This document shows positions 14,538-21,997 of a stretch of DNA of 33,833 bases, piece after piece (position 1 is the stretch's first letter; each line of letters begins with the position of its first letter). The notes under the pieces were generated by a model, which worked only from the letters and a program-made list of their open reading frames with translations, ran no database searches and was not told the DNA's origin. This stretch comes from Desulfoprunum benzoelyticum. Lineage in GTDB: Bacteria; Desulfobacterota; Desulfobulbia; Desulfobulbales; Desulfocapsaceae. The DNA lies in NCBI RefSeq assembly GCF_014201505.1, contig NZ_JACHEO010000029.1, positions 1 to 33,833 on the forward strand, read 5' to 3'. A program made the position numbers and the translations under genes.

Positions 14538-15306
14538 ACAGATCCGGCCAAGGCTGAAGGAGGGTAGGGGGTTTGTACTGACTGGACGTCATGGATCCGG
14601 GAAAACAGCCATCCTTGAAAGGATCGTCCAGAACACACCCGGCAAGGTGGTCCTGGTGAGCGCAGCGAATACCGTGAAAGAAATACTTTCTGACATTTGT
14701 CTTACATGGAAACTGGAAGTACAGGACGACAAGGGCAAGATCCGGGGAAGGACAAGCTGGCTCGTGTCCTGGATGGAAAGGGCGGTTCTGAAACAAACAG
14801 ACGGAATGCTGCTGATCGACGACATCCACCAGGCTCCTCCGGCCCTGCTGCGTAGACTCAAGCTCCTGCGTGACCGTGTAACGATCATTGCCGCAGGGGT
14901 TCCACCTTTCAAACGGGAGGAGCTTCGGAGAATTCTTTGGGGCCTGCCGGAGATCCAGGTGAAGCCCTTGCCGACAAACGAAATGACCAGGATCGCAACA
15001 GCAGCAGCACCGGTTTTACAAAGCAGAACTCCCGTCGCCGATGCCGTGCATGCGGCCAGGGGTATGCCGGGCCAGCTCATTGCGGCTCTTCGCGGTGAGA
15101 TCACCCCTGAATCAGCAAAGGTCCAGGGGGAGGAACTGGATCTGTCGCCATTGTTGCTTGTCGTCCTGGCCGGGGTTATCATGCTTAGATATCTTGCTCA
15201 TGGGCTCGAATCAACAAGCCTGTATCTCCTGGGGGGTATAGGTATGGGCATCGGCATCATCTTCAGATTCTATGTGTTCAGGGGCATGGAAAACCGGCGA
15301 AGATGA
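14491..15306 (+). CDS. Membrane-anchored AAA/TniB-like ATPase
   Basis: A 271-aa protein if started at MWRQTKLLG; TTG and GTG codons just upstream are alternatives, and all overlap the preceding gene. Walker A is GRHGSGKT at residues 32-39, Walker B is MLLIDDIHQ near residue 110, and a VTIIAAGVPP segment resembles sensor 1. This resembles ExeA/TniB-type AAA ATPases. The last 55 residues contain two hydrophobic spans (LLLVVLAGVIML and LLGGIGMGIGIIFRF), anchoring it in the inner membrane with the ATPase in the cytoplasm. With the exported coiled-coil protein and small membrane proteins it may form an envelope complex. Substrate unknown. Confidence 0.65.
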   Translation: MWRQTKLLGRDHLLSKQIRPRLKEGRGFVLTGRHGSGKTAILERIVQNTPGKVVLVSAANTVKEILSDICLTWKLEVQDDKGKIRGRTSWLVSWMERAVLKQTDGMLLIDDIHQAPPALLRRLKLLRDRVTIIAAGVPPFKREELRRILWGLPEIQVKPLPTNEMTRIATAAAPVLQSRTPVADAVHAARGMPGQLIAALRGEITPESAKVQGEELDLSPLLLVVLAGVIMLRYLAHGLESTSLYLLGGIGMGIGIIFRFYVFRGMENRRR

Positions 15307-15319
15307 GAGAGGGGATTTT

Positions 15320-15496
15320 ATGGAAGACGAATCGCATGGCCTTCTCGATGATGATCCCGCCCTCGACTGCACCCCGCTCAATGAGATGGAGAAGGGGAGG
15401 GGAGAACCAGGTAAAGGAGGGTGTATGACGATCCTCGTTGTTCTTTTCCTACCGGTAGTTTTTCTCGTCACAAAATATATCTCCTTTTTTTCTTAA
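15320..15496 (+). CDS. Small single-span membrane protein
   Basis: A 58-aa protein with an acidic cytoplasmic N-terminus (EDESHGLLDDDPALD) and one C-terminal transmembrane segment (MTILVVLFLPVVFLVTKYISFF). The ATG has GAGAGGGG upstream. It lies 13 bases after the ATPase and 3 bases before the next gene, so it belongs to the same operon. Function unknown. Confidence 0.6.
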   Translation: MEDESHGLLDDDPALDCTPLNEMEKGRGEPGKGGCMTILVVLFLPVVFLVTKYISFFS

Positions 15497-15499
15497 CCA

Positions 15500-16366
15500 A
15501 TGACCGGCCCGACACATATCGCCATCGCTCTTTCCTGTGGCATCGTGGCCGGGGCAGGAAAACCTGCATTGGCTCTGCTGGCAGGTGGAGCAATTCTCCC
15601 GGATCTTGATCACCCCCAATCTTTTATAGGAAGAGTTTTCTTTCCGATTTCGCTTCCACTCAATCGGCTTTGCGGACACCGAGGCGCTTTTCATTCTTTC
15701 TGGCTCTGGGGGGCATTGCTGCTTCTTGGCTATTTTCTCTGTATGCCTTTGGCCATTATCAGTACCGGCGCCTTACTGCATTGCTTGGTTGATTGCGCTA
15801 CCGTTTCAGGCGTCAGGGCTTTTGCACCATGGTCTGAAAAACTCTTTGTTATTTTTCGGAGATCCTGGAGGATCAAATCCGGATCCCCCTCTGAGATAGC
15901 CGTACTGGCAGTTTTCGGTATGATCGCCTGGGGTGGGGGATACATGGGAGCAGTAGGGGGGATCAGTGCAATGATCGGCCAGCTCACCGGCTCGCCAAAG
16001 ATCATGTTTGAAGAATATCAAACAAAGGGATTAACGAAGTGCAGAGTGACAGGGAAACTGCGCTGGTCGTCGGGCAAAATTGAAGAAGGGGAGTGGTTGA
16101 TAATCGGATCTGAGAGGCAGACAGGCCTTGCGTTACAAGGTAACGAGAGAAAGATCATCCACATCCCGAAAGATGGCGTTTTCCTGCGTGCCAGGCTCAA
16201 GCCTCAGAAAGATTCCTGGCAGATGGCGAAGATTTCAGGATGGACTGTAACCGATAGTCCTGTCTTTTTTCTTACAGATCAAAAATGGCATTATGCTTCA
16301 GCCGGAGATTTTGTCTGGGGGCAGGTGTTGGGAGACAATCTGAAACTTATCATCGATCAAAAGTGA
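15500..16366 (+). CDS. YdjM-like membrane-bound metal-dependent hydrolase family protein
   Basis: A 288-aa protein. Residues 1-165 match the YdjM/DUF457 pattern: MTGPTHIAIAL, GAILPDLDHP, HRGAFHSFW and ALLHCLVDC supply the conserved His/Asp set in a multi-span membrane domain. Residues about 175-288 are a soluble beta-rich extension (CRVTGKLRWSSGKIEEGEWLIIG, GDFVWGQVLGDNLKLII) not typical of the family. It is the last gene of the coiled-coil/ATPase operon. A perfect copy of the MatP-like operator lies within the coding sequence. Confidence 0.7.
   Translation: MTGPTHIAIALSCGIVAGAGKPALALLAGGAILPDLDHPQSFIGRVFFPISLPLNRLCGHRGAFHSFWLWGALLLLGYFLCMPLAIISTGALLHCLVDCATVSGVRAFAPWSEKLFVIFRRSWRIKSGSPSEIAVLAVFGMIAWGGGYMGAVGGISAMIGQLTGSPKIMFEEYQTKGLTKCRVTGKLRWSSGKIEEGEWLIIGSERQTGLALQGNERKIIHIPKDGVFLRARLKPQKDSWQMAKISGWTVTDSPVFFLTDQKWHYASAGDFVWGQVLGDNLKLIIDQK
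16132..16144. promoter_or_regulatory. Third GTTACnnnGTAAC site, intragenic
   Basis: GTTACAAGGTAAC is the exact reverse complement of the promoter-proximal site at 13,791. It lies far from any promoter, which suggests a structural or centromere-like role rather than transcriptional control. Confidence 0.55.
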
Positions 16367-16500
16367 TATGATTCCGAAAATATAGAGATAAGAAACATCA
16401 TCAACATTATCCTCCTTTGTTGTTGTTTTTAAAGTTCTTCTTGTTTTAAGTGTTTTACGCGCCCCAGAACCCTTGTTTTTATTGAGATACAGGTTTTTCA

Positions 16501-16901
16501 GGTGATAAATATTGTGCGGAAAGTGATAAGGTTTGTGGTGGAAGGTGACAGAAATTGTGGTGAGAAGTGATATTTATTGTGCACAAAGGAGTTATCATTT
16601 GTGCAGAGGTGACAAGATTTGTGCAGAAGGGGGCTCATCTCATTTTTGCCTAAAGTAAACTTGTCGTCAAAAGGTGATAAGATTTGTGTCGGAAAGTAGC
16701 CTCTTTGGAAGGTTTAATTCGTCAGTTTTATTAGAAGGTGACAAGATTTGTGCTGACGGGGGTAGGGGAGTGGGAAAGGTGACAAGATTTGTGACGGCAC
16801 CTTCCCAGGTGCAACGTCTCAAACCCTTTTCTGCCTTGAGTTTGGGGGTAACTGTTGGTTAAGGGTGATATAATTTGTGCAGAAAGGTGACAAGATTTGT
16901 G
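16501..16901 (+). repeat. Rep_3 origin iterons (about 11 copies)
   Basis: Direct repeats of GGTGACAAGATTTGTG. Perfect copies start at 16,608, 16,737, 16,778 and 16,886. Variants start at 16,501, 16,522, 16,544, 16,566, 16,590, 16,673 and 16,864. An AT-rich stretch (AAATAAATAATTAATC) follows before the initiator gene. The layout is a standard iteron-controlled plasmid origin with Rep binding and copy control by handcuffing. Confidence 0.92.
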
Positions 16902-16940
16902 ATGAGATAATTCGTGGAAAAATAAATAATTAATCGAAAA

Positions 16941-16978
16941 GGTGATAATGGTAGTTGAACTATTGTCACCTTTTTTTT
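16941..16978 (+). promoter_or_regulatory. rep operator overlapping an attenuator-like hairpin
   Basis: Inverted iteron halves GGTGATAAT and ATTGTCACC form a 12-bp stem (two G-U pairs) with a 6-base loop, followed by eight T. The inverted halves would suit a Rep-dimer operator for autorepression, while the RNA would look like an intrinsic terminator 20 bases before the rep start. Confidence 0.7.
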
Positions 16979-16989
16979 ATGGTGTTTTT

Positions 16990-18273
16990 ATGGATAAAAT
17001 AACAACCCAGAGAGTTGGCCTTCGCAAGAATGAGGTCATCAAGCACAGCTCGGCTATTCAGATCTCAAACGAGATCAATCTGCTGCAGCGGCAGACGTGG
17101 AATATTCTTCTGGCCAATGCATTTGATGAGCTTGAGGAGAAGGAGGAATATTCCATCACCATAAAGGATCTCTGCGGCACCCTGAAGTATGACAGCCGGA
17201 ACCTGAAACACTTGAAAGACCTGATCCGGGGCCTGAAGGAGACCAACGTTGAATGGAACATCCTGGGCAAAGACGGAGAAGAGTGGGGGATATCCTCGCT
17301 TCTTGGCGAAGTCTCGATCGTCAACGGTGTGTGTTTCTATTCGTATGGACCAAGGTTTCGCAAGAAGCTGTACAAGCCGGCCATGTATGCCAAGATCAGC
17401 CTCAGCCTTCAGAACAGATTCAACAGCAAACATTCCCTCGCTCTGTATGAGCTCTTTGTCGATTACTACAACGTCAAACGCGGGTTTGGGGCAACGCCTG
17501 TTATCCCTATTGAAGATTTCAGAAAACTACTGGGCTTGAATGATAATGAGTACAAATCATTCAAAGCGCTGAACAAGGATGTCATCAAGAAGGCCGTTGA
17601 AGAGATTAACGAGAAATCCGATCTCTCGGTACGGGTGGAATACACCCGGGCTAGAAGAGTTGTCGCTGTAAAGTTCTATATCACGGGCAACCCAGATAAC
17701 GTTATAAACCTCAAGCCTCTTATAAACGCCAATAAACAGCTTTCTCTGCCACTACCTGCATTCGAACTGGACAACATGGAGTTGTATAAGGTCCTGACAA
17801 CTGAATTTGGTATATCGAATAACAAGGCTACCGAGATCCTGAAGAGTAAAGATGAATTTTATATTGAAGAGGTTCTGGACACCGTTCGTGACTATATCAA
17901 AAAGGGCACGGTTCAAAATATCCCTGCCTTCACTGTTGTGGCAATAGAAGAAGACTACCGCCGCAAGACCCCAAAAGCGGAAAAAGAAAGAGAGGCCAGA
18001 AGAAAGGCTTTGGAGGCGGACAAAGAGACGGAATTGCTCTCTGCAAGGCAGCAGGAAGCCCAGGAACAGGAGCTTTTAGAGAGAGCTTTGTCACAGTTTG
18101 AAAAACTGGAGGGGGAGGAAAGGGCAGGGGTCCTGGCTGAATTCCGTCAATACCTGGTTGATACAGGGAACAAGATTGTGGTGGGTCGGTTTGATGCCGA
18201 AGGAGTAGCACCTGGTGCTGTTGAGGCGATGTTTGGGGTGTTTTTGAAAGAAAAGGTACTGAAGTTTAAGTAG
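16990..18273 (+). CDS. repB: Rep_3-family (RepB/RepE/Pi-like) plasmid replication initiator
   Basis: A 427-aa protein. Residues about 10-235 carry the paired winged helices of Rep_3 initiators (VIKHSSAIQISNEINLLQRQTWNILLANAF, SLQNRFNSKHSLALYELFVDYYNVKRG, IPIEDFRKLLGL, NKDVIKKAVEEINEKSDLSVRVEY). The C-terminal 190 residues add a helical Glu/Lys/Arg-rich region longer than in compact family members. The ATG after the T-run is the first in frame consistent with family starts; there is no ribosome site, so translation may be inefficient. It binds the iterons directly upstream as monomer and its operator as dimer (family knowledge). Confidence 0.92.
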   Translation: MDKITTQRVGLRKNEVIKHSSAIQISNEINLLQRQTWNILLANAFDELEEKEEYSITIKDLCGTLKYDSRNLKHLKDLIRGLKETNVEWNILGKDGEEWGISSLLGEVSIVNGVCFYSYGPRFRKKLYKPAMYAKISLSLQNRFNSKHSLALYELFVDYYNVKRGFGATPVIPIEDFRKLLGLNDNEYKSFKALNKDVIKKAVEEINEKSDLSVRVEYTRARRVVAVKFYITGNPDNVINLKPLINANKQLSLPLPAFELDNMELYKVLTTEFGISNNKATEILKSKDEFYIEEVLDTVRDYIKKGTVQNIPAFTVVAIEEDYRRKTPKAEKEREARRKALEADKETELLSARQQEAQEQELLERALSQFEKLEGEERAGVLAEFRQYLVDTGNKIVVGRFDAEGVAPGAVEAMFGVFLKEKVLKFK

Positions 18274-18294
18274 TTGAAAAATATACCCATATTC

Positions 18295-18321
18295 ACACGG
18301 AGAATATGGGTGTGCAAAGGT
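18295..18321 (+). terminator. Hairpin after repB
   Basis: ACCCATATTC and GAATATGGGT are perfect 10-bp arms around a 7-base loop, 22 bases after the repB stop. A T-run follows only after 14 more bases, so termination strength is uncertain. Confidence 0.6.
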
Positions 18322-18367
18322 TTTTCCTTGCTGCGGTGTAGTTGCTGGTCTATCGTGTAGGTAACAT

Positions 18368-18416
18368 ACCCGCCATGCTTCCACCCTCTGGGTAAGCACA
18401 CTTTGGCGGGGTTTTT
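18368..18416 (+). terminator. Nested hairpin ending in T5, terminator of a possible small RNA
   Basis: ACCCGCCA pairs with TGGCGGGGT (one bulge) enclosing an inner TGCTT/AAGCA and ACCC/GGGT stem; TTTTT follows. A doubly nested stem with few loops is more elaborate than a simple terminator and could be the 3' end of a structured RNA starting near 18,300. Confidence 0.5.
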
Positions 18417-18557
18417 ATGCCCGGGGGATATAATAGTGGGCATATTCTCCATACGCCCTCTCTCCATTGCTGAACATCTCGCGTAATGAAAGCCGAGGAT
18501 TGCAGATCCTCGACCTCGCCAAAGTTTCTCGTTACCTATCCGTTATTAGCCATTAGG

Positions 18558-18570
18558 GTGACAATGTCAC
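18558..18570. promoter_or_regulatory. Exact match to the matS consensus
   Basis: GTGACAATGTCAC fits GTGACRNYGTCAC completely. It lies 78 bases upstream of the IS481 remnant and may simply be part of that element's end, so MatP-type binding is unproven. Confidence 0.35.
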
Positions 18571-18647
18571 TACATCCTTTACAGTTATAGCAGTACATCG
18601 TTTACACTTTCGGGCAGGATCTTTCCTGTCAAACAAAGAAAGGTCCC

Positions 18648-18843
18648 ATGTCGTGGAATGGGAAAAACGATGATGGGGCAAAATTGAGTTCATCAATGAA
18701 CAGCGATCAGGAAATTTCACTCTATCTGAACTCTGTCGACATTTTGAAATTTCAAGCCAAACTGCCTATAAATTCATAAAAAGATACGAAACAGAAGGTA
18801 TTGCTGGCCTGGAGGAAAAACAGCGATCACTACATGACCATCT
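18648..18843 (+). pseudogene. IS481-family transposase remnant (5' part, frameshifted)
   Basis: After an ATG-TCG-TGG start, a different frame reads EFINEQRSGNFTLSELCRHF, ISSQTAYKFIKRYETEGIAG, LEEKQRSLHDH, the N-terminal helix-turn-helix of IS481 transposases. The frame changes between start and this segment, and the catalytic DDE part is absent. Upstream GTTTACA-type repeats near 18,590 could be the element end. It marks an old insertion at the left border of the restriction island. Confidence 0.7.
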
Positions 18844-18978
18844 GCTTTACGCGGAATTCGGGGGCATCTCTCCCTTGGGGTAATCTCTTCATGATTGCAC
18901 CTCCTATTGATCATAATCAAACCTTTAGTATCGAATTTTTCAGCCTACATTAAGCAAATGACATAATGCTGAAATGGT

Positions 18979-19003
18979 ACTAATAGTCCGTGGACTTATA
19001 GTC
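18979..19003 (+). promoter_or_regulatory. C-box operator of the restriction-modification controller
   Basis: Two dyads, ACTAATAGTC and GACTTATAGTC, are separated by CGTG and agree with the classic C-box (AGTC-x-GTG-GACT core). A further GACTATG half-site follows at 19,014. C proteins bind such boxes to activate their own and the endonuclease gene late after plasmid entry. The ATG of the C gene lies only 22 bases further, so a leaderless mRNA is likely. Confidence 0.85.
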
Positions 19004-19025
19004 CTCTCTGGGCGACTATGTTTGC

Positions 19026-19265
19026 ATGGAGAGAAGAGAGCAAAATCCCTACAAATTCGGAGAGGCTGTTCGTAACTTTAGAACGGCTGCCGGGTTGACT
19101 CAAGAAGAACTTGCGGACCACTCTGGCCTTGACCGCAGTTACATCGGTGGGATCGAAAGGGGCGAGCGCAACCCTACCCTCTCTGTCATCGAGAAAATCG
19201 CCGAAGGACTTGGCGTAACCTTGGCTGAGCTCTTCTCCAATTCGGGTAAGGGGTCAGGGGCGTGA
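19026..19265 (+). CDS. Restriction-modification controller (C) protein
   Basis: A 79-aa XRE-type helix-turn-helix protein: FGEAVRNFRTAAGLTQEELADHSGLDRSYIGGIERGERNPTLSVIEKIAEGLGVTLAELF is textbook for C proteins. It lies directly after a C-box and one base before the endonuclease gene. Known C proteins delay endonuclease production until methylation is complete. No ribosome site precedes the ATG, consistent with leaderless translation. Confidence 0.9.
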   Translation: MERREQNPYKFGEAVRNFRTAAGLTQEELADHSGLDRSYIGGIERGERNPTLSVIEKIAEGLGVTLAELFSNSGKGSGA

Positions 19266-19266
19266 C

Positions 19267-20976
19267 ATGCTGAGGTTCCCCAATCCCGGTTCCACTATTG
19301 ATAACTTCGTCAGTGTCTATAGCGCGGCTTTCGAGCGTCTGAACGGGTACACTGTAAACCTTGATAACATTGTTTCGGCGGTGGTCGCTGCTAATTTGGC
19401 AACATCGTCCGGCTACATGGGCGAGAAAGCGGTGGCGCGCTCGACAAGGGCCGATCGTAGCCGTGACCCTCTCTACAACCAGCTTAAAATGTATGCGGAA
19501 CTTTTCCGCACGCTGGGGTGGCTGCACCCTATTCCGCAAAGCGCGCTGAACTTTACTTTTACGCTGCTTGGCAAGCAAGTGGTGGCAGCCGGGCGCGATT
19601 TCTGGCCGCTGCTAGAAGAATGTGTGTTGGGTATCGTTTACCCCACGCCAATACTCACCGTGAGGGGCGATTTCGACCTCCGACCATTCGCATTTATCTT
19701 GTGTGTGATGGCGGCCTGTGATGGTCACCTCTCGCGCGATGAAATGATCATCGGACCGCTTAGTGCTCCCAGTGATCGCGGACAGGCCAATCTGGATTCA
19801 GTGGTAGCGACAATCAAGGCCGCACGAAAAAGCGCAGCTGATACAAACAGCTCCGTGGCAGCCGTATCGGTGGCTCGAAATATTCAGGTAAATACGCTGC
19901 AAAACTATACTCGGTGGCCGATTGCCCTGCTGCGGGATTTGGGATGGGCGACGCGGAGACAAGCGAGATTTAGAGATGGGCGCAAATACCAAACCTTTTA
20001 TTTGACAGAGAAAGGCCAGGCGCTGGCCGATCGGGTCTTTGCCAGCGTCGATCTGCGTGTCAATGACGCAGCGCGACTCACACCTGAAGAGTGCAAGGCT
20101 CTTGCCGTTGTGGCACACTTTAGGATGCTGGAACGCTCCGGCTTTGACATTGCGCCGGTCGGAGGGCGTCTTGCAGATGCGGAAGCTGTGGTGGTCCCAG
20201 TGCTCGAGCGATTGGGTACGGATGGACGCAATCTGCTGTTTTCGCCGTTCCAGTCCCTCTCGCTCGGCGAAATTGCCGCCGCTTTCCCTGTGCATGCGCA
20301 AACCGAACAATTCGAAGAAGGCGCAAGTCGGGCTGCAGTGGCGGCGGCACCGGATGGACGCGATGACCGCTCTCACCTGTTTGTGCCTCCGAATATGGTT
20401 GCAGCGGAAGAGGCTGGCTCGGGCGGTCCAGACGCGCTGCGCGTAGAATTAAACGGACTGCTGGAAGCACATGGAAGTATCGAAGTCGCGGCTGCGGTTT
20501 TCGCGGAATACCACGCGAGGGACACACAAGTCGCGTTCTACCCGCTGGTGACGCACCTGTTTCAAATCCTCGGCTACAAGAGTGATTATTCGCGTGCCGG
20601 AGTGAATTATCAGCGCTGGGACGCCTATGTGATGGTCGATGGCTGTGCTCTTCCGATCGAAATCAAGTCACCGACCGAGGAAATAATGCTGTCTACGAAG
20701 GCGGTTCGGCAGGCGCTCGAAAACAAGGTAATTCTGCTTTCGCGGGGAGGGTTGGAGACGCGCCCCGAATTGGCGAGTTTAATTGTCGGCTATCGCCTTC
20801 CAAACGAGCGTGGTGAGATGTCGAATCTTATTGACGACGTGTTTAAAGCCTTTAGTCTGCGTCTTGGTGTGATCGACTTGACGACCCTCGTCCACCTTGC
20901 ACTACGCGCCATGCGCGATGGCGTATCGATTGACGACAGGCAACTCAGCCAGCTTCGGGGGTTTCTCGGTGTCTGA
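19267..20976 (+). CDS. Type II restriction endonuclease, PD-(D/E)XK, large subunit
   Basis: A 569-aa protein with an AGGGG ribosome site inside the end of the C gene. The catalytic motif is D452 (RWDAY) and E465-x-K467 (PIEIKSP) in the C-terminal quarter. Residues 1-330 are helical, with winged-helix-like segments (LYNQLKMYAELFRTLGWL, then LLRDLGWA and YLTEKGQALADRV) likely to read the target. The size and architecture resemble type IIS enzymes more than short palindromic cutters. It overlaps the start of an iron-sulfur protein gene, so the two are probably made together. Specificity cannot be read from sequence. Confidence 0.8.
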   Translation: MLRFPNPGSTIDNFVSVYSAAFERLNGYTVNLDNIVSAVVAANLATSSGYMGEKAVARSTRADRSRDPLYNQLKMYAELFRTLGWLHPIPQSALNFTFTLLGKQVVAAGRDFWPLLEECVLGIVYPTPILTVRGDFDLRPFAFILCVMAACDGHLSRDEMIIGPLSAPSDRGQANLDSVVATIKAARKSAADTNSSVAAVSVARNIQVNTLQNYTRWPIALLRDLGWATRRQARFRDGRKYQTFYLTEKGQALADRVFASVDLRVNDAARLTPEECKALAVVAHFRMLERSGFDIAPVGGRLADAEAVVVPVLERLGTDGRNLLFSPFQSLSLGEIAAAFPVHAQTEQFEEGASRAAVAAAPDGRDDRSHLFVPPNMVAAEEAGSGGPDALRVELNGLLEAHGSIEVAAAVFAEYHARDTQVAFYPLVTHLFQILGYKSDYSRAGVNYQRWDAYVMVDGCALPIEIKSPTEEIMLSTKAVRQALENKVILLSRGGLETRPELASLIVGYRLPNERGEMSNLIDDVFKAFSLRLGVIDLTTLVHLALRAMRDGVSIDDRQLSQLRGFLGV

Positions 20977-21997
20977 TTTCGTTGTTCACAAAGGCCGACG
21001 GGTAAAAGGGACGTTTGCGAGGCACTACGGTGCAGATGTAACGGATGTGTATTACGTGCATGAGGAGCGAACGGCGGTCATGCTGGCTGATGGACGTACG
21101 GGAGTCGGAACGTGCCTCGGATGCGGTAACACCCCTTGCATGGAAAAGAACGAAAGTGAGCTGACGCTGTTTGGCGCACTCGATGCCTTCCCCGGTGACC
21201 CTAGCCACGATGTTTGCCCGACGAGGGCAATCCGCTGGGATGGCCAGAACTCGGTCGCCTTTGTCTTGACCGATGATTGCATCGGTTGCGGATTGTGCAT
21301 CAGCCGCTGCCCGTACGGTGCAATCAGCCTGGAAGATGGGCTGACTGCCAGCGTTGAAGCGGCAGACCCTGCCGGGCTGGCTATCACGGGGCCGGCAATG
21401 GGCGAGCATCCAGAAGTGAACCGAAGCGGACAAATTGCAACACTTGATGTGCCCGCTGCCGCCAATCTCCCGGGAAAGGTGGGGGCGCTAGACGATGGCC
21501 GGACGACACTCTTGGTCAGGAACCTTCTCAACGAAGTTGGATTGAATGCTCGCACTCGGCGGCGTGGAGATACCAACGTGCGTATCGACGCTGTCGGCTT
21601 TTCTCGCAGCGAAAGGCCGTTTGTTGCGGAGATTGAAACCGGCACAGGTGTACTGGAGTCTCCGCGTGCGCTTATCGAAGACGTTGCCGTGCTTCACTCC
21701 CGCTATGACTATCCAGTCGATGAAATCGACCCAGTCAGCATCATCCTGTCATTTCCGAATGTGCGCTCGGAATACTATCAGGTGGTCCGCGACATCGAGA
21801 AAGTGCTCGGGTTACGTTGCCGTACCATCACGATCGGGGCTCTTGTCGCGTTACTATGGCATTGTGCGACACTCGATGGATTCGACGGTGACGCCTTCAC
21901 CATTGGTGAAGGGACAATTGACCTTGCCGAATGTCTCGGCCTTGACGACGCGAAACTTCCAGAACCTTATCCGGGCGCGTTTAGACCGGTAAGGTAG
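20969..21997 (+). CDS. Ferredoxin-like 2[4Fe-4S] protein fused to a nuclease-like domain, second restriction subunit candidate
   Basis: A 342-aa protein with a GTG start overlapping the endonuclease stop and GGGGG upstream. Eight cysteines form a ferredoxin pattern: C49, C52, C57 and C83-Pro, then C104, C107, C110 and C114-Pro. The region beyond residue 190 (NVRIDAVGFS, FVAEIETGTG, VSIILSFPN) has a strand order like a PD-(D/E)XK domain, but with E-x-E rather than E-x-K, so it may be inactive or divergent. Position between endonuclease and methyltransferases indicates a restriction role. A cluster-containing restriction subunit is unusual; a redox or structural role is inference. Confidence 0.7.
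   Translation: MSDFVVHKGRRVKGTFARHYGADVTDVYYVHEERTAVMLADGRTGVGTCLGCGNTPCMEKNESELTLFGALDAFPGDPSHDVCPTRAIRWDGQNSVAFVLTDDCIGCGLCISRCPYGAISLEDGLTASVEAADPAGLAITGPAMGEHPEVNRSGQIATLDVPAAANLPGKVGALDDGRTTLLVRNLLNEVGLNARTRRRGDTNVRIDAVGFSRSERPFVAEIETGTGVLESPRALIEDVAVLHSRYDYPVDEIDPVSIILSFPNVRSEYYQVVRDIEKVLGLRCRTITIGALVALLWHCATLDGFDGDAFTIGEGTIDLAECLGLDDAKLPEPYPGAFRPVR

Larger units (their letters stand above)
18274..19025. other. Gene-free region between rep and the restriction island
   Basis: It holds terminator-like hairpins, an IS481 remnant and the controller C-box, listed separately. A further CGAGGAT/ATCCTCG hairpin lies near 18,494. No intact gene is seen. Confidence 0.6.

Noticed and set aside
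18147..18467. Minus-strand open frame across the rep terminator hairpins
   Set aside because: It overlaps the repB 3' end and strong hairpins and reads as non-coding.
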